A stretch of 64,000 bases of DNA from Phycisphaerae bacterium (GTDB lineage: Bacteria; Planctomycetota; Phycisphaerae; Phycisphaerales; Phycisphaeraceae): NCBI GenBank assembly GCA_030425705.1, contig JAUHZU010000003.1, positions 124,001 to 188,000 of the forward strand, given 5' to 3'. The first letter of the stretch is position 1. Each line of letters starts with the position of its first letter. The notes beneath the pieces were generated by a model. It did no database searches. It saw only the letters and a program-made list of their open reading frames with translations, and was not told the DNA's origin. The position numbers and the translations under genes were made by a program. This document shows, piece by piece, positions 24,624 through 33,303 of this stretch.

Positions 24624-25349
24624 CTAGCCCCGCCGGATCGAGCGGATCTCCGACACCTGGTCGATGATCATGATCTTCTGCCACACCTTGGTCGACAACG
24701 ACGCGGTGAGGTTCTCGACCTCGTCGACGGCCTGGAGCACCACGCCGTCCTGCGAGTTCTGCGCGTACAGCGCCGCGACTTTGCCCAGCAGCGCGAGCAG
24801 GTCGGCACAGTAGTCCAGGTACCGGCTGAGCAGTTGTGGGGGGAGCTGCTTCTCGGGGCTGTCGGCGGTGGCGTGCTCGGCGTGGAGTGACTGCTCGGGG
24901 TCCTTGCCGAGCTGGTGCATATCGATGACGTGGGCGAGGGCGCGGAGCTCCTGCAGCGCCCGCAGCGTGCGTCGTCGCTTCAGCCGGGTATCGAGGGTGA
25001 CCAGGAACAGGATGACCAGCCCCAGGTAGACCACCGAGCTGATGCCCGCGTCGATGCCTTCGAGCATCTCCCAGCCGGTGGCCTGGGTGAACTTGAGGTG
25101 GAAGAGGGCCTTGCTCACGACGAGCACGATCATCGCGATGAGCACGGCCGACACGATGCGGATCACACGGTTGGGTTGCTGGATGTCTTTGACGCCGGTG
25201 ACCGCGTCGGCGGCGGCGGTGCGGACCATCATCGCGACCTGCAGGAGGTGCCGGCCCGGCAGGCGCGAGTCGATCCGCTCCACCAGCAGTTCGATAGTCA
25301 TCACGATCCGCTCGGGCTGCAACTCGGCCGGGGTGCGCTGCTTCGGCAT
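24624..25349 (-). CDS. Conserved two-helix membrane protein of unknown function
   Basis: A 241-residue protein with two central transmembrane helices (VIRIVSAVLIAMIVLVVSKA and ISSVVYLGLVILFLVTL), cytoplasmic helical arms, and a charged C-terminal part. No domain recognised. TATCCT lies six bases before ATG 25349, supporting a leaderless start. Possible housekeeping role in the envelope cannot be specified. Confidence 0.65.
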   Translation of the reverse strand: MPKQRTPAELQPERIVMTIELLVERIDSRLPGRHLLQVAMMVRTAAADAVTGVKDIQQPNRVIRIVSAVLIAMIVLVVSKALFHLKFTQATGWEMLEGIDAGISSVVYLGLVILFLVTLDTRLKRRRTLRALQELRALAHVIDMHQLGKDPEQSLHAEHATADSPEKQLPPQLLSRYLDYCADLLALLGKVAALYAQNSQDGVVLQAVDEVENLTASLSTKVWQKIMIIDQVSEIRSIRRG

Positions 25350-25355
25350 GGCAAG

Positions 25356-25361
25356 AGGATA
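25356..25361 (-). promoter_or_regulatory. -10 element, leaderless start of the 25349 gene
   Basis: On the minus strand TATCCT is followed by six bases and then ATG. Confidence 0.45.
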
Positions 25362-25441
25362 AGCTATGCGGCGCCCCGGCGGCGGGTGTTACCCGGCCCG
25401 CCTTCGCACCCCTGCAGCACCCCCAACGGAAGCCCCACGGC

Positions 25442-25738
25442 ATGGCAAAGCGCGAACTGTCTTCTGGCCAACGCAAGATCGTCAAGCGGTACTACGAGCA
25501 CCTGGACACGATCGTCGCGACCCGGCTGCAGGAGCTGGTGACCGACCTGTACCTCGCCGACACCGACGCGAAGCAGGCCCGGCTGTGGACACGGGTGAAG
25601 CAGCAGCTCGCCAAGACCCCCGCCGACCCCGGGCGCTGCGCCACGATCATCGAGGCCCGCGATACCGAGGGGCTGGCGACGCTGGTTGGCAAGCTCGTCG
25701 CCGGCGACAAGGGCGTGCTCCACGAAAAGGGGCACTAG
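25442..25738 (+). CDS. Small conserved hypothetical protein
   Basis: A 98-residue helical soluble protein (MAKRELSSGQRKIVKRYYEH at the start, LWTRVKQQLAKTPADPGRC in the middle, ending VAGDKGVLHEKGH). It lies divergent from the two-helix membrane protein gene with about 90 bases between the starts. I recognise no family. The 223 bases after it hold nothing I can name. Confidence 0.6.
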   Translation: MAKRELSSGQRKIVKRYYEHLDTIVATRLQELVTDLYLADTDAKQARLWTRVKQQLAKTPADPGRCATIIEARDTEGLATLVGKLVAGDKGVLHEKGH

Positions 25739-25961
25739 CCGGCCACCTGCCGCCGGTGTTTGACCCCTGCCGCACCGCAGGTGAGTCCAGCGAGGGTGGG
25801 CAGCCATTAAGTCCGGGTACCGAACAGCCGAAACCGATGAGTGGGTCCGCCTCCGCCGTGACACAGCGGTAGGGCGGCTGCTTTCGGAGTAGCGGTAGCG
25901 TGCCGGCCCACGTGTTGCGTCGCCGGCCCTGCGTCTGTCGGGCCGGCCTGTGGAGCCCCGG

Positions 25962-27149
25962 ATGACGGGCCCGGCAGGAAAGCTGGTCGGTGTGTTGCTC
26001 GCCTCGGCGCTGCTCGCCCCGACTGCGCCGGCACAGCCGCCTGCCGGCGACGTTGCCCCACCTGCGGTCCCACAGCGTGCGATTCTGCCAGGCGTCGATC
26101 CGCTGCCGCCGGATGCGACCCCGATCGAGGTCCAGCGCCACCTCGAACAGATCGCCGAGGCCACCGACGCGCTCGGCCGTGACCCCCGCCGCGACGACCC
26201 ACAGACCGACCTGCTCGAAGCCCTCGCACAGGAACACCTGGACGAGCTGGTGCAGGCCCACGAACGCTACCCACAGCTCCGTTATTACCTCGACCCGATC
26301 ATCCACCGCGAGATCGCAAGGCGGGGCGGGCCGGACGCCGAACGCCTCGAAGGCATCACCCTGCCGCCGGGCGCGGACGCCGCCGCGGCGTGGTCGTACG
26401 TCACCGATATCGCGCGGGCCACGGTCGGCCAGCGGCGCGTCTCCGCGACCGACCCACAGGTCGACATGCTCCAGGCCCTGGCCGACGAACACATGCGCAT
26501 CCTGATCGACGCGGTCGAGCTGCAGGAGATCCGGTTCTACGCGTTGCTCGCGGTCCGGCGGTCGGCGATCAACCGACACAAGGACACGATCATCAACGCA
26601 CTGCCCGACCAGCCCCGGCTGATCGGCGTCGTGCGTCAGCAGGGCTGGACCGCCGATGCGCGGGATGCGCTGATCCTCGGGATGGAGCGCGGGATCGACT
26701 ACATGCCCCGCACCTGGGTGCAGGCCGTCGCCGAGCTGCAGGACCCGACGACGTACGACGCTTTGGCAATCCACCTGGTGCGGATGCGCGGCGCAGCGCC
26801 GTACTACACGCTGATGTGCGACCTGCCCGGGATCGATCTGGACGCCGCGGTCGCGCTGTCGTGGGACCGCGTCTGTTTCGCGCCGACCCACGCCCGTGAG
26901 CTGCTCGAAGTTTCCGAGATCGCCGTGGCACACGGCCACCGGCCGGCGCTGGACCACCTGGTCTCGCTGCTCGCCCAGGAGACGGTCGAGGGCGAGCCGC
27001 CCGACGAGTCGGTCCGCCACACCGTCCGGGCCCACCTTGAGTACGACGGTGACGACGCGGCGCTGCCGGACTGGTACCACGCGAACCGCGACCGGCTGCG
27101 CTTCAGCCGCGACTCCCGGTGTTTCTACGTCGCCGGACAACTGCAGTAG
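25962..27149 (+). CDS. Secreted helical-repeat protein of unknown function
   Basis: From ATG at 25962 the product is 395 residues with a signal peptide (MTGPAGKLVGVLLASALLAP, cleavage probably after A-P-A). A GTG four codons upstream is possible. The mature protein shows two related segments, each with a (D)-P-Q-(T/V)-D-(L/M)-L-(E/Q)-A-L-A pattern near residues 81 and 167, suggesting an internal duplication. No domain recognised. It meets the rnd gene tail to tail. Confidence 0.6.
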   Translation: MTGPAGKLVGVLLASALLAPTAPAQPPAGDVAPPAVPQRAILPGVDPLPPDATPIEVQRHLEQIAEATDALGRDPRRDDPQTDLLEALAQEHLDELVQAHERYPQLRYYLDPIIHREIARRGGPDAERLEGITLPPGADAAAAWSYVTDIARATVGQRRVSATDPQVDMLQALADEHMRILIDAVELQEIRFYALLAVRRSAINRHKDTIINALPDQPRLIGVVRQQGWTADARDALILGMERGIDYMPRTWVQAVAELQDPTTYDALAIHLVRMRGAAPYYTLMCDLPGIDLDAAVALSWDRVCFAPTHARELLEVSEIAVAHGHRPALDHLVSLLAQETVEGEPPDESVRHTVRAHLEYDGDDAALPDWYHANRDRLRFSRDSRCFYVAGQLQ

Positions 27150-27162
27150 CGATCAGGGTCGG

Positions 27163-28416
27163 TTAGCCGAGTTCGACCGGCTCCAGCAGCTCGCCCAGCA
27201 GCTCGGCCCGCCAGCCGGTGTTGCAGGCGAGGTCGGGCGTCTCCTGCCCCTCCATCCGTGCGGCCACGAGCCGGCCCAACTCGCGTTTGCTGGTGATGCC
27301 CGCGGGGTCTATCGACCGCGCCTCCATCGCCAGCGCGATCCGGTCCCAGAGGATGTTGACCCGCTCGCGGTGTTCCTCGCGATCGTATCGCGCCGCCTTG
27401 CGGCGCGGCGCGTGCGGGCCTTTCTGCGACGCGCGGATGCACGCGAGCATCGCGGTGCCGTGCTGCTCGCGCACCGGGCGGGGCAGATACTTGATCGAGC
27501 GGAGCTGTTCGGGCGTGGTCGGCAGCGTGGTGGCGAGCTGCATCATCGCCTCGTCGGGCACCATCGCACGGGGCGGCAGGTTGGTCTGCTCGGCCGTGTC
27601 TTCCCGCCAGAGGATGAGCGCGTTCATCGCCGACCGCTTGCGGGGCGCGAGCTGGTTGACGCCCTTGGCCTTGACCTTGCGATTGAGCGGGTCGGGGATG
27701 AACCGCTCGGGCTCGCAGCGCTCGTCGCAGGCGAGCCGGGCCCAGCGTGTGTTGCCCGCCGCCTCCAGCCGCTCGCGCAGCGCCGCCCGGGTGGCGGGGA
27801 GGAACCGCACGTCGTTCGCGGCGTAGTGGAGCTGTTTGGCGCTGAGGGGTCGGCGGTCCCACTTGGAAAACTTCGCCCCCGCGTCGAGCTCCGCGTCGAG
27901 CAGGGCGTCCACTAACTTGCCCAGCGACAGCGGGTAGGGCAGCCCCGCGAACCCCGCCGCGACCTGCGAATCGAATACATTTGCCGCCGGCCGGCCGAGC
28001 ATCCGCATCACCGGCTCGATGTCCTGCTCCCCCGCGTGGACGAGCTTCTCCACCGCCGGGTCGGCGAGTAGTTCCCACCAACGGGTCAGGTCGCCGACCT
28101 CGAACGGGTCGATGAGCGCGATGTGCTCGGCGGTGCCCGCCTGGATCAGGCACAGGTGCGGGTAGTAGGTGTTCTCGCCGATGAACTCGGTGTCGAACGC
28201 GAACGAGCCGGCCGAACGCAGGGCGTCGATTAGCCCGTCGAGCGCCTTGGCGTCGGTGATGAGCTCGGGCTTGCAGCAGGGCACCAGCGGGTGGTCGGGG
28301 AACGGCGGGGGGGTGAAGGCCTCGGCGTGGGCCTCCTCGTCCTGCGCGTGGCGGTGCTTGCTGCGGTAGGCCCGCCAGGCATGGCCGTCGTCGTCCGGTG
28401 TCGGGGGGCTGGGCAT
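27163..28416 (-). CDS. rnd: Ribonuclease D-like 3'-5' exonuclease
   Basis: The 417-residue protein has a DEDDy exonuclease domain: FAFDTEFIGENTYYPHLCLI (first D and E, near residue 73), VHAGEQDIEPVMRML (second D) and LHYAANDVRFLPA (the Tyr and last Asp). The C-terminal half has HRDC-like helices. RNase D trims tRNA and other stable RNA 3' ends. Its start overlaps the apaG stop (TGATG), so the two are cotranscribed. Confidence 0.9.
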   Translation of the reverse strand: MPSPPTPDDDGHAWRAYRSKHRHAQDEEAHAEAFTPPPFPDHPLVPCCKPELITDAKALDGLIDALRSAGSFAFDTEFIGENTYYPHLCLIQAGTAEHIALIDPFEVGDLTRWWELLADPAVEKLVHAGEQDIEPVMRMLGRPAANVFDSQVAAGFAGLPYPLSLGKLVDALLDAELDAGAKFSKWDRRPLSAKQLHYAANDVRFLPATRAALRERLEAAGNTRWARLACDERCEPERFIPDPLNRKVKAKGVNQLAPRKRSAMNALILWREDTAEQTNLPPRAMVPDEAMMQLATTLPTTPEQLRSIKYLPRPVREQHGTAMLACIRASQKGPHAPRRKAARYDREEHRERVNILWDRIALAMEARSIDPAGITSKRELGRLVAARMEGQETPDLACNTGWRAELLGELLEPVELG

Positions 28417-28853
28417 CAGGAAACCGTGGGGTCGTCGCCGGGGGCGGGCGCGGCGACATGGGCGGCCGACTCCTGGGTCAGGTAGAACCGGCCGATCGCG
28501 ACGCGGATCATCTCGCCGGACTCGTCGGCCATGTCGTAGTACCCCTCCATCGTCCCCCAGGGCGTGGGCAGCACCGCGAAGCTCTCGTAGCGGAACGCCT
28601 CGCCGGGCGACAGCACCGGCTGCTCACCGACCACGCCCTCGCCATCGACCGACTTCAGCTCGCCGTCCGCATCGATGATGTCCCAGTGCCGGCTGATGAG
28701 CTGGACGACCTGTTCGCTGTCGTTGAGGATCACGATCCGGTAGCCGTAGGCGTACTTGCCCGCGTCGGGGTCGGACGGCTGTTCGAGGTAGAACGCCGCC
28801 GCGCCGACGCGGATGCCGTGGGTCGTGGTATCGGAGAGCAGGGTCTGGCTCAT
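28416..28853 (-). CDS. apaG: ApaG-domain protein
   Basis: The 145-residue protein matches ApaG: AAAFYLEQPSDPDAGKYAYG, a YRIVILNDSEQVVQLISRHW core strand pair, the GEGVVGEQPVLSPGEAFRYE segment and PWGTMEGYYDM. ApaG is a single beta-sandwich (FN3-like) protein linked to Ap4A and magnesium phenotypes in enterobacteria. TATACT lies about 30 bases before the start. It is coupled to rnd. Confidence 0.93.
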   Translation of the reverse strand: MSQTLLSDTTTHGIRVGAAAFYLEQPSDPDAGKYAYGYRIVILNDSEQVVQLISRHWDIIDADGELKSVDGEGVVGEQPVLSPGEAFRYESFAVLPTPWGTMEGYYDMADESGEMIRVAIGRFYLTQESAAHVAAPAPGDDPTVS

Positions 28854-28901
28854 GGTGCACCGCCTGAGGGCTACATAAGAGTATACCGGCCGGGACCGGG
28901 T

Positions 28902-29744
28902 TTATGGCCGATACGCCACGGCGAGAACCAGCGCCGCCTGCACCGGCAGCAGGCCGTCGAGCCCGACCTCGTAGTACCAGACGCCGCGGTCGGCACGCAT
29001 CTGCGCGATCATGACCCATGAAACAGCGCCGCTGACCAGCAGCGCCGCCGCGGCCGGCCAGGGGTGCAGCACCGCACACACCATGAACCCAAGCATCAGC
29101 AGCAGGCCGACCCGTCGGGCCCCGGCCACGCCCAGCGCCTGCGGCAGCGTTGTGATCCCGCTCGCCCGGTCGCGCGCCATGTCGGGCAGGTCAAACGGCA
29201 GCGCGACCGCCAGGATGAACAGCAGCCGAGCCAGCACCAGCACGAGCAGCCCGGACCCGCCCCATCCCGGCAACGCCCCGGCCTGCAGCATCGGCAATGC
29301 CGCGGTCGCGTACGTCCACACCACGCCGATGAGCAGCAGCTTCGCCCCCGGCAGTTCCTTGAGTCGACGCCAGCGTGGCCGCCCCGGTAAGACAGGCAAG
29401 CAGTACCCCAGCGCGAGCAGCGCGGGTAGCACCAGTGAGAGCGTGGCCATGGGACGCAGCCCGAGCGCTGCCAGGATACAGCCAACCAGCGCGGCCCCGG
29501 TCAGACACCACAGCGCCACGCGGTGCTCCGCGACCCAGCGCTCGTGCGGGCTGGCGTTGGCCGTCGGGTCGTCGCGGTGGGGGTCGACGAGGCGGTCGAG
29601 GTTGTAGACCACCAGCGTCGCGGCAAACACGAGCCCTGCCACCGCGTCAACCCGCGGTGGCAGCCCGAGCAGCGCGTAGGTCGCGACGGTCAGCGCGGCA
29701 CCGCACAGCGCGACGTACAGGTTGCTGAACACCAGCCAGCCCAT
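28902..29744 (-). CDS. UbiA-family prenyltransferase
   Basis: The 280-residue polytopic protein carries both Asp-rich UbiA motifs: YNLDRLVDPHRDD near residue 48, and FDLPDMARDRASG near residue 186. UbiA enzymes attach isoprenoid chains to aromatic acceptors or sugars. The menaquinone gene mqnA elsewhere in the window makes a quinone-related role possible, but the substrate cannot be read from sequence. ATG at 29744 has TATGGT exactly six bases upstream, so I reject the longer upstream frame. Confidence 0.8.
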   Translation of the reverse strand: MGWLVFSNLYVALCGAALTVATYALLGLPPRVDAVAGLVFAATLVVYNLDRLVDPHRDDPTANASPHERWVAEHRVALWCLTGAALVGCILAALGLRPMATLSLVLPALLALGYCLPVLPGRPRWRRLKELPGAKLLLIGVVWTYATAALPMLQAGALPGWGGSGLLVLVLARLLFILAVALPFDLPDMARDRASGITTLPQALGVAGARRVGLLLMLGFMVCAVLHPWPAAAALLVSGAVSWVMIAQMRADRGVWYYEVGLDGLLPVQAALVLAVAYRP

Positions 29745-29750
29745 CGGCGT

Positions 29751-29756
29751 ACCATA
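29751..29756 (-). promoter_or_regulatory. -10 element, leaderless start of the UbiA-family gene
   Basis: TATGGT on the minus strand, then ACGCCG, then ATG at 29744. Confidence 0.5.
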
Positions 29757-29835
29757 CGTCCCGCGCGGGATCCACGCGCACGACCTGTTTTTTACGATCC
29801 GCAGCCGCCCGGTCGGCCTGCCCCGCGAGACCCCG

Positions 29836-31350
29836 ATGAAACCCACCGCCCTGATCTGCAGCCTGCTTGCCGTACTCTGGTGTGCCTCGTGCGCGACCGC
29901 GCAGCCCGCCGACGCGCCCCCCGCCGAGGAAGCCCCCGCCGCCGAGGGCGACTGGTCGGTCACCCGGCACACGGTCGAGATCGCTGGCCGAGATATCGCC
30001 TACACCGCGATCGCCGGGACCATCCCGCTCACCAACCGCGACGACGAGCCGCAGGCCAGCGTCTTCTTCATCGCCTACACCCGTGACAACGTCGAGGACA
30101 CCGCCGAACGCCCGGTGATGTTCTGCTTCAACGGCGGGCCGGGCTCCTCGTCCGTCTGGCTGCACATGGGCTGCTTCGGGCCACGGCGTGTCGCGTTCGA
30201 CGAGGTCGGCCACACCGTCGGCCCGCCGTACGCGCTGCACGACAACCCGCAATCGATCCTCGACACCACCGACCTGGTCTTCATCGACCCGGTGTCGACC
30301 GGCTTCTCCCGCACCGAGGGCGATACCAACCCGGCGCAGTACCACTCGGTCACCGGCGACATCCGCTCGGTCGGCGAGTTCATCCGCCTGTGGATCACCA
30401 AGAACGACCGCTGGCGCAGCCCGAAGTTCCTCGCCGGTGAGTCCTACGGCACGACCCGCGCCGCCGGACTGTCCAGCTACCTCCAGGGCGAGGGCATCGC
30501 GGTCAGCGGGGTGGTCCTGGTCTCGGCGGTGCTCGACTTCCAGACGATCCGCTTCGGCGGGAGCAACGACCTGCCGTACCTGCTCTACCTGCCGACCTAC
30601 ACAGCGCTGGCGCGTTACCACGGCAAGCTGGCCGACGATCTGGCCGAGCGCGACCTGCCCGAGCTGCTGGACGAGGTCGAGGCGTGGTCGCGGCAGGTCT
30701 ACGGCCCCGCGCTGATGCAGGGGCGTGAGCTGCCGGCCGACGAGCGCGCCGCGATCGTCCGCCAACTCGCCCGCTACACCGGGCTGACCGAGGAGATCGT
30801 CGACCGAAGCGACCTCCGCGTGCCGCAGTGGCGGTTCAGCGACGCACTGCTCCGCGACGAGGACAACGTCGTCGGCCGGTTCGACGGGCGGATCGTTGGG
30901 CCGGACCTGGACCGCGCGACCGACCGCTCGGGCACCGGCGACCCGAGCTACTACCGCGTCGCCCCGGGGTTCACGGCCTCGTTCAACGACTACATCCGCG
31001 GCGAACTGGGCTACGAGACCGACGACAACTACGAGGTGCTCGCGGGCCTGGGCTGGGACTACGACATCGCCCGCAACAGCTACCCCGACATCTCCGGCGA
31101 CCTGCGGCGGGCCATGACCGAGAACCCGGCGCTGCGGGTCTTCGTCGCCGCGGGGTACTACGACCTGGCGACCCCGTACCACGCCGCCGAATACACCCTC
31201 AACCACGCGATCACCCACCCCCACGCGGCCGAGCGTGTCACAATGGGGTATTACGAGTCCGGTCACATGGTCTTCACCCACGGCGAGTCGCTGGAAAAGC
31301 TCCGCCGCGACCTCCTGCCGTTCTTCCGGGCCGCCGGGGGGACGGACTAG
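29836..31350 (+). CDS. S10 serine carboxypeptidase-family protein, exported
   Basis: The 504-residue product has a signal sequence (MKPTALICSLLAVLWCASCA; possible lipobox C-A-S-C). The alpha/beta-hydrolase catalytic triad is visible: FLAGESYGTTRA (Ser, near residue 201), VAAGYYDLATPYH (Asp) and YYESGHMVFTHG (His), and the oxyanion segment FNGGPGSSSVWLHMG with the S10 signature. It is probably a periplasmic or surface peptidase. ATG at 29836 gives the signal peptide; TACGAT near 29786 could be its -10. Confidence 0.88.
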   Translation: MKPTALICSLLAVLWCASCATAQPADAPPAEEAPAAEGDWSVTRHTVEIAGRDIAYTAIAGTIPLTNRDDEPQASVFFIAYTRDNVEDTAERPVMFCFNGGPGSSSVWLHMGCFGPRRVAFDEVGHTVGPPYALHDNPQSILDTTDLVFIDPVSTGFSRTEGDTNPAQYHSVTGDIRSVGEFIRLWITKNDRWRSPKFLAGESYGTTRAAGLSSYLQGEGIAVSGVVLVSAVLDFQTIRFGGSNDLPYLLYLPTYTALARYHGKLADDLAERDLPELLDEVEAWSRQVYGPALMQGRELPADERAAIVRQLARYTGLTEEIVDRSDLRVPQWRFSDALLRDEDNVVGRFDGRIVGPDLDRATDRSGTGDPSYYRVAPGFTASFNDYIRGELGYETDDNYEVLAGLGWDYDIARNSYPDISGDLRRAMTENPALRVFVAAGYYDLATPYHAAEYTLNHAITHPHAAERVTMGYYESGHMVFTHGESLEKLRRDLLPFFRAAGGTD

Positions 31351-31466
31351 CCGGTTTCGCCGATTCCACAACGATTCGGCACCGCGTGGTGTAACGGCTA
31401 AGGGTATGCAAGCATCCGGTCGATAAGTACGTTAGATTGGTGCTGCCCCCTCCGAGAGTCCGAATC

Positions 31467-31757
31467 ATGATGATCTACTGGCCCCTGCGGCGCAAGCTCG
31501 ACACCCTGATCTGGGAGTACCTGGACGGCGAGAGCACCCCCGACCGGCTGTCGCTGCTGGAACGCATCCTGCTCCGCAAGCGCTCGGCCCGACGGACCTT
31601 TGTCGAGTACAGCCGGCTGCACATGATGCTCTGCGAGTTCTTCCGCACCGAATCGGGCAGCCCGTTCCGCAGCGCGACCGACTACGCCACCGAAGAGATG
31701 GCCGAACGCCGGCAGCGCCCGCGCCGCAAGCGCCGCGGCAAGAGCGGCGCGGCCTAA
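31467..31757 (+). CDS. Small protein with anti-sigma-like N-terminal helices
   Basis: A 96-residue basic protein. LIWEYLDGESTPDRLSLLER and the following L-H-M-M-L-C-E-F-F-R helix resemble the cytoplasmic anti-sigma-factor segment that precedes FecR domains in planctomycete proteins (Y-L-D-G-E ... L-H-x-L-L), but no zinc ligands and no membrane helix are present. The tail is Arg/Lys-rich. ATG 31467 has GAGAG upstream. A strong terminator follows. Confidence 0.55.
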   Translation: MMIYWPLRRKLDTLIWEYLDGESTPDRLSLLERILLRKRSARRTFVEYSRLHMMLCEFFRTESGSPFRSATDYATEEMAERRQRPRRKRRGKSGAA

Positions 31758-31807
31758 GCAGGCCACGGTCGGTTCGTGGACGCAGAGCAGGTCTAGATTT
31801 ACATCAA

Positions 31808-31834
31808 CAACGCACCCCGGTGCGTTGTTTTTTT
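31808..31834 (+). terminator. Rho-independent terminator
   Basis: CAACGCACC (31808-31816) and GGTGCGTTG (31819-31827) form a nine-pair stem with a two-base CC gap at the tip, followed by seven T residues. It ends the transcript of the small basic protein gene. Confidence 0.85.
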
Positions 31835-31867
31835 ACACCCGCGACCGGTCCTGGTTTGCCCATATAG

Positions 31868-33226
31868 CTACTCGCCGAGGACCTTTTTCTGGCGCAGGAT
31901 GTGGTGGTAGTGCTGCGCGAAGCGGTGGGCCTCGTCCCGCGCGGACTGCACCAGCTTCAGCCCCGGGTTGTCCCGGCCGAGCTTGATCGGCTCGCGCTTG
32001 GCCTGCACATAGATCAGCTCTTCCTTCTTCGCGAGCGAGATCACCATCGGCGGCTTGACATCCAGGTCCTCGAACGCCTCCATCGCCGCGTGTAGCTGCC
32101 CCAGCCCGCCGTCGATCACGACCACGTCCGGGTACAGCTCGTGCCCGGCCCCGGCCTCGCGGTAGCGCCGCGACACGACCTCGCGGATGCTCGCGTAGTC
32201 GTCGTTGATCTTCCCCGCCGGGCTGTTGGGTGCCGACGTTCGGATCTTGTACCGCCGGTACTGGTTCTTTAGCGGCCGACCATCCACGAAACACACCTTA
32301 CTACCCACGGTCTCGCCGCCCTGCAGGTGCGCGATGTCGATGCACTCGATGCACCGGATCGGCCGGTCCAGCTTCAGCGTCCGCCGCAGGGACTCGAGCC
32401 CCTTCTTCGGGTCGTGGTAGAACCGTTCGGTCTCGGGCTGCCAGTTGTCCTTGCGGCTGCCACGCTCGTCGAGCTTCTCGATCGCCTTGACCTGGTCCCG
32501 CAGCACCGCGGCCCGCTCGAAGTTCAACGCGTCGCTGGCCTGCTGCATCTCCTGCCGCAGCTCACGCAGCATAACGCTCCGCTTCGAGTCCAGGAAACGG
32601 ATGAACCGCTGGATGTCCTCTCGGTACGCCTCCTGGCCGATCTTCGCGCCACACGGCGCGGTGCACTGCTTGATGGGGTACAGCAGGCAAGGACGGAAGT
32701 GGCGGTTTTTCGGGTCGCCGTCCACGATGTCCAGCGTGCAGGTGCGGAACTTGAAGATCCGCTGCAACAACTGCACCGATTCGCGCAGCGCATAGACGCT
32801 GGTAAACGGGCCGTAGGTCCTGGCCCCCTTGTACTCGGGGGCGTTGGGGTCGCGGGTGATGTAGACGCCGGGGAAGTCGTCGCGGACGGTGATGACCAGG
32901 TAGGGGAAGGTCTTGTCGTCGGTGAGGCGGGCGTTGAAGCGGGGGTGGATGTCCTTGATCAGCCGGTTCTCGGTGAGCAGGGCCTCCCACTCGCCCTCGC
33001 ACTCGATGGTGTCAAAGTCGTCGATGACCTCGAGCATCGGCTGCTTCTTCAGTCCCAGGTCGGCCGAGGGCACGAAGTAGCTGCTGACCCGGTCGGGCAG
33101 GCGCGACGCCTTGCCGACATAAACGACCACCCCCTTGGCGTCCTTCATCAGGTAGACGCCGGGGGTCTTGGGCAGGGCGCGGGCTTTCTTGAGCAGCGCA
33201 TCGAGTTTCGCGCGGTCGGCCGGCAT
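31868..33226 (-). CDS. uvrC: UvrC excinuclease subunit lacking the C-terminal HhH domain
   Basis: UvrC makes the dual incisions in nucleotide excision repair. Present are the GIY-YIG domain (TPGVYLMKDAKGVVVYVGKA), the Cys cluster region C-L-L-Y-P-I-K-Q-C-T-A-P-C, a UVR motif (DALNFERAAVLRDQVKAIEK), and the RNase H-like domain with Asp in CIECIDIAHLQGGE, Asp in VVVIDGGLGQLHA and His in RDEAHRFA. The protein ends at about 452 residues where E. coli UvrC continues with a (HhH)2 DNA-binding domain to 610. I take the second Met (33226) because TACAAT lies seven bases before it; the ATG at 33235 overlaps that hexamer. Confidence 0.9.
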   Translation of the reverse strand: MPADRAKLDALLKKARALPKTPGVYLMKDAKGVVVYVGKASRLPDRVSSYFVPSADLGLKKQPMLEVIDDFDTIECEGEWEALLTENRLIKDIHPRFNARLTDDKTFPYLVITVRDDFPGVYITRDPNAPEYKGARTYGPFTSVYALRESVQLLQRIFKFRTCTLDIVDGDPKNRHFRPCLLYPIKQCTAPCGAKIGQEAYREDIQRFIRFLDSKRSVMLRELRQEMQQASDALNFERAAVLRDQVKAIEKLDERGSRKDNWQPETERFYHDPKKGLESLRRTLKLDRPIRCIECIDIAHLQGGETVGSKVCFVDGRPLKNQYRRYKIRTSAPNSPAGKINDDYASIREVVSRRYREAGAGHELYPDVVVIDGGLGQLHAAMEAFEDLDVKPPMVISLAKKEELIYVQAKREPIKLGRDNPGLKLVQSARDEAHRFAQHYHHILRQKKVLGE

Positions 33227-33233
33227 CGCGGGC

Positions 33234-33239
33234 ATTGTA
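33234..33239 (-). promoter_or_regulatory. -10 element, leaderless start of uvrC
   Basis: TACAAT on the minus strand is followed by seven bases and then ATG at 33226. Confidence 0.45.
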
Positions 33240-33303
33240 GGACGGTGCGACCGCGGCGGCGGTATGATCCACGCCCGGCATCACACCCATCTGGGAGGTT
33301 GGC

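Noticed and set aside
31384-31450. tRNA-like D-arm (TGGTGTAACGGCTAAGG) upstream of the small basic protein gene
   Set aside because: No anticodon stem, no T-arm sequence and no matching acceptor ends could be found around it.
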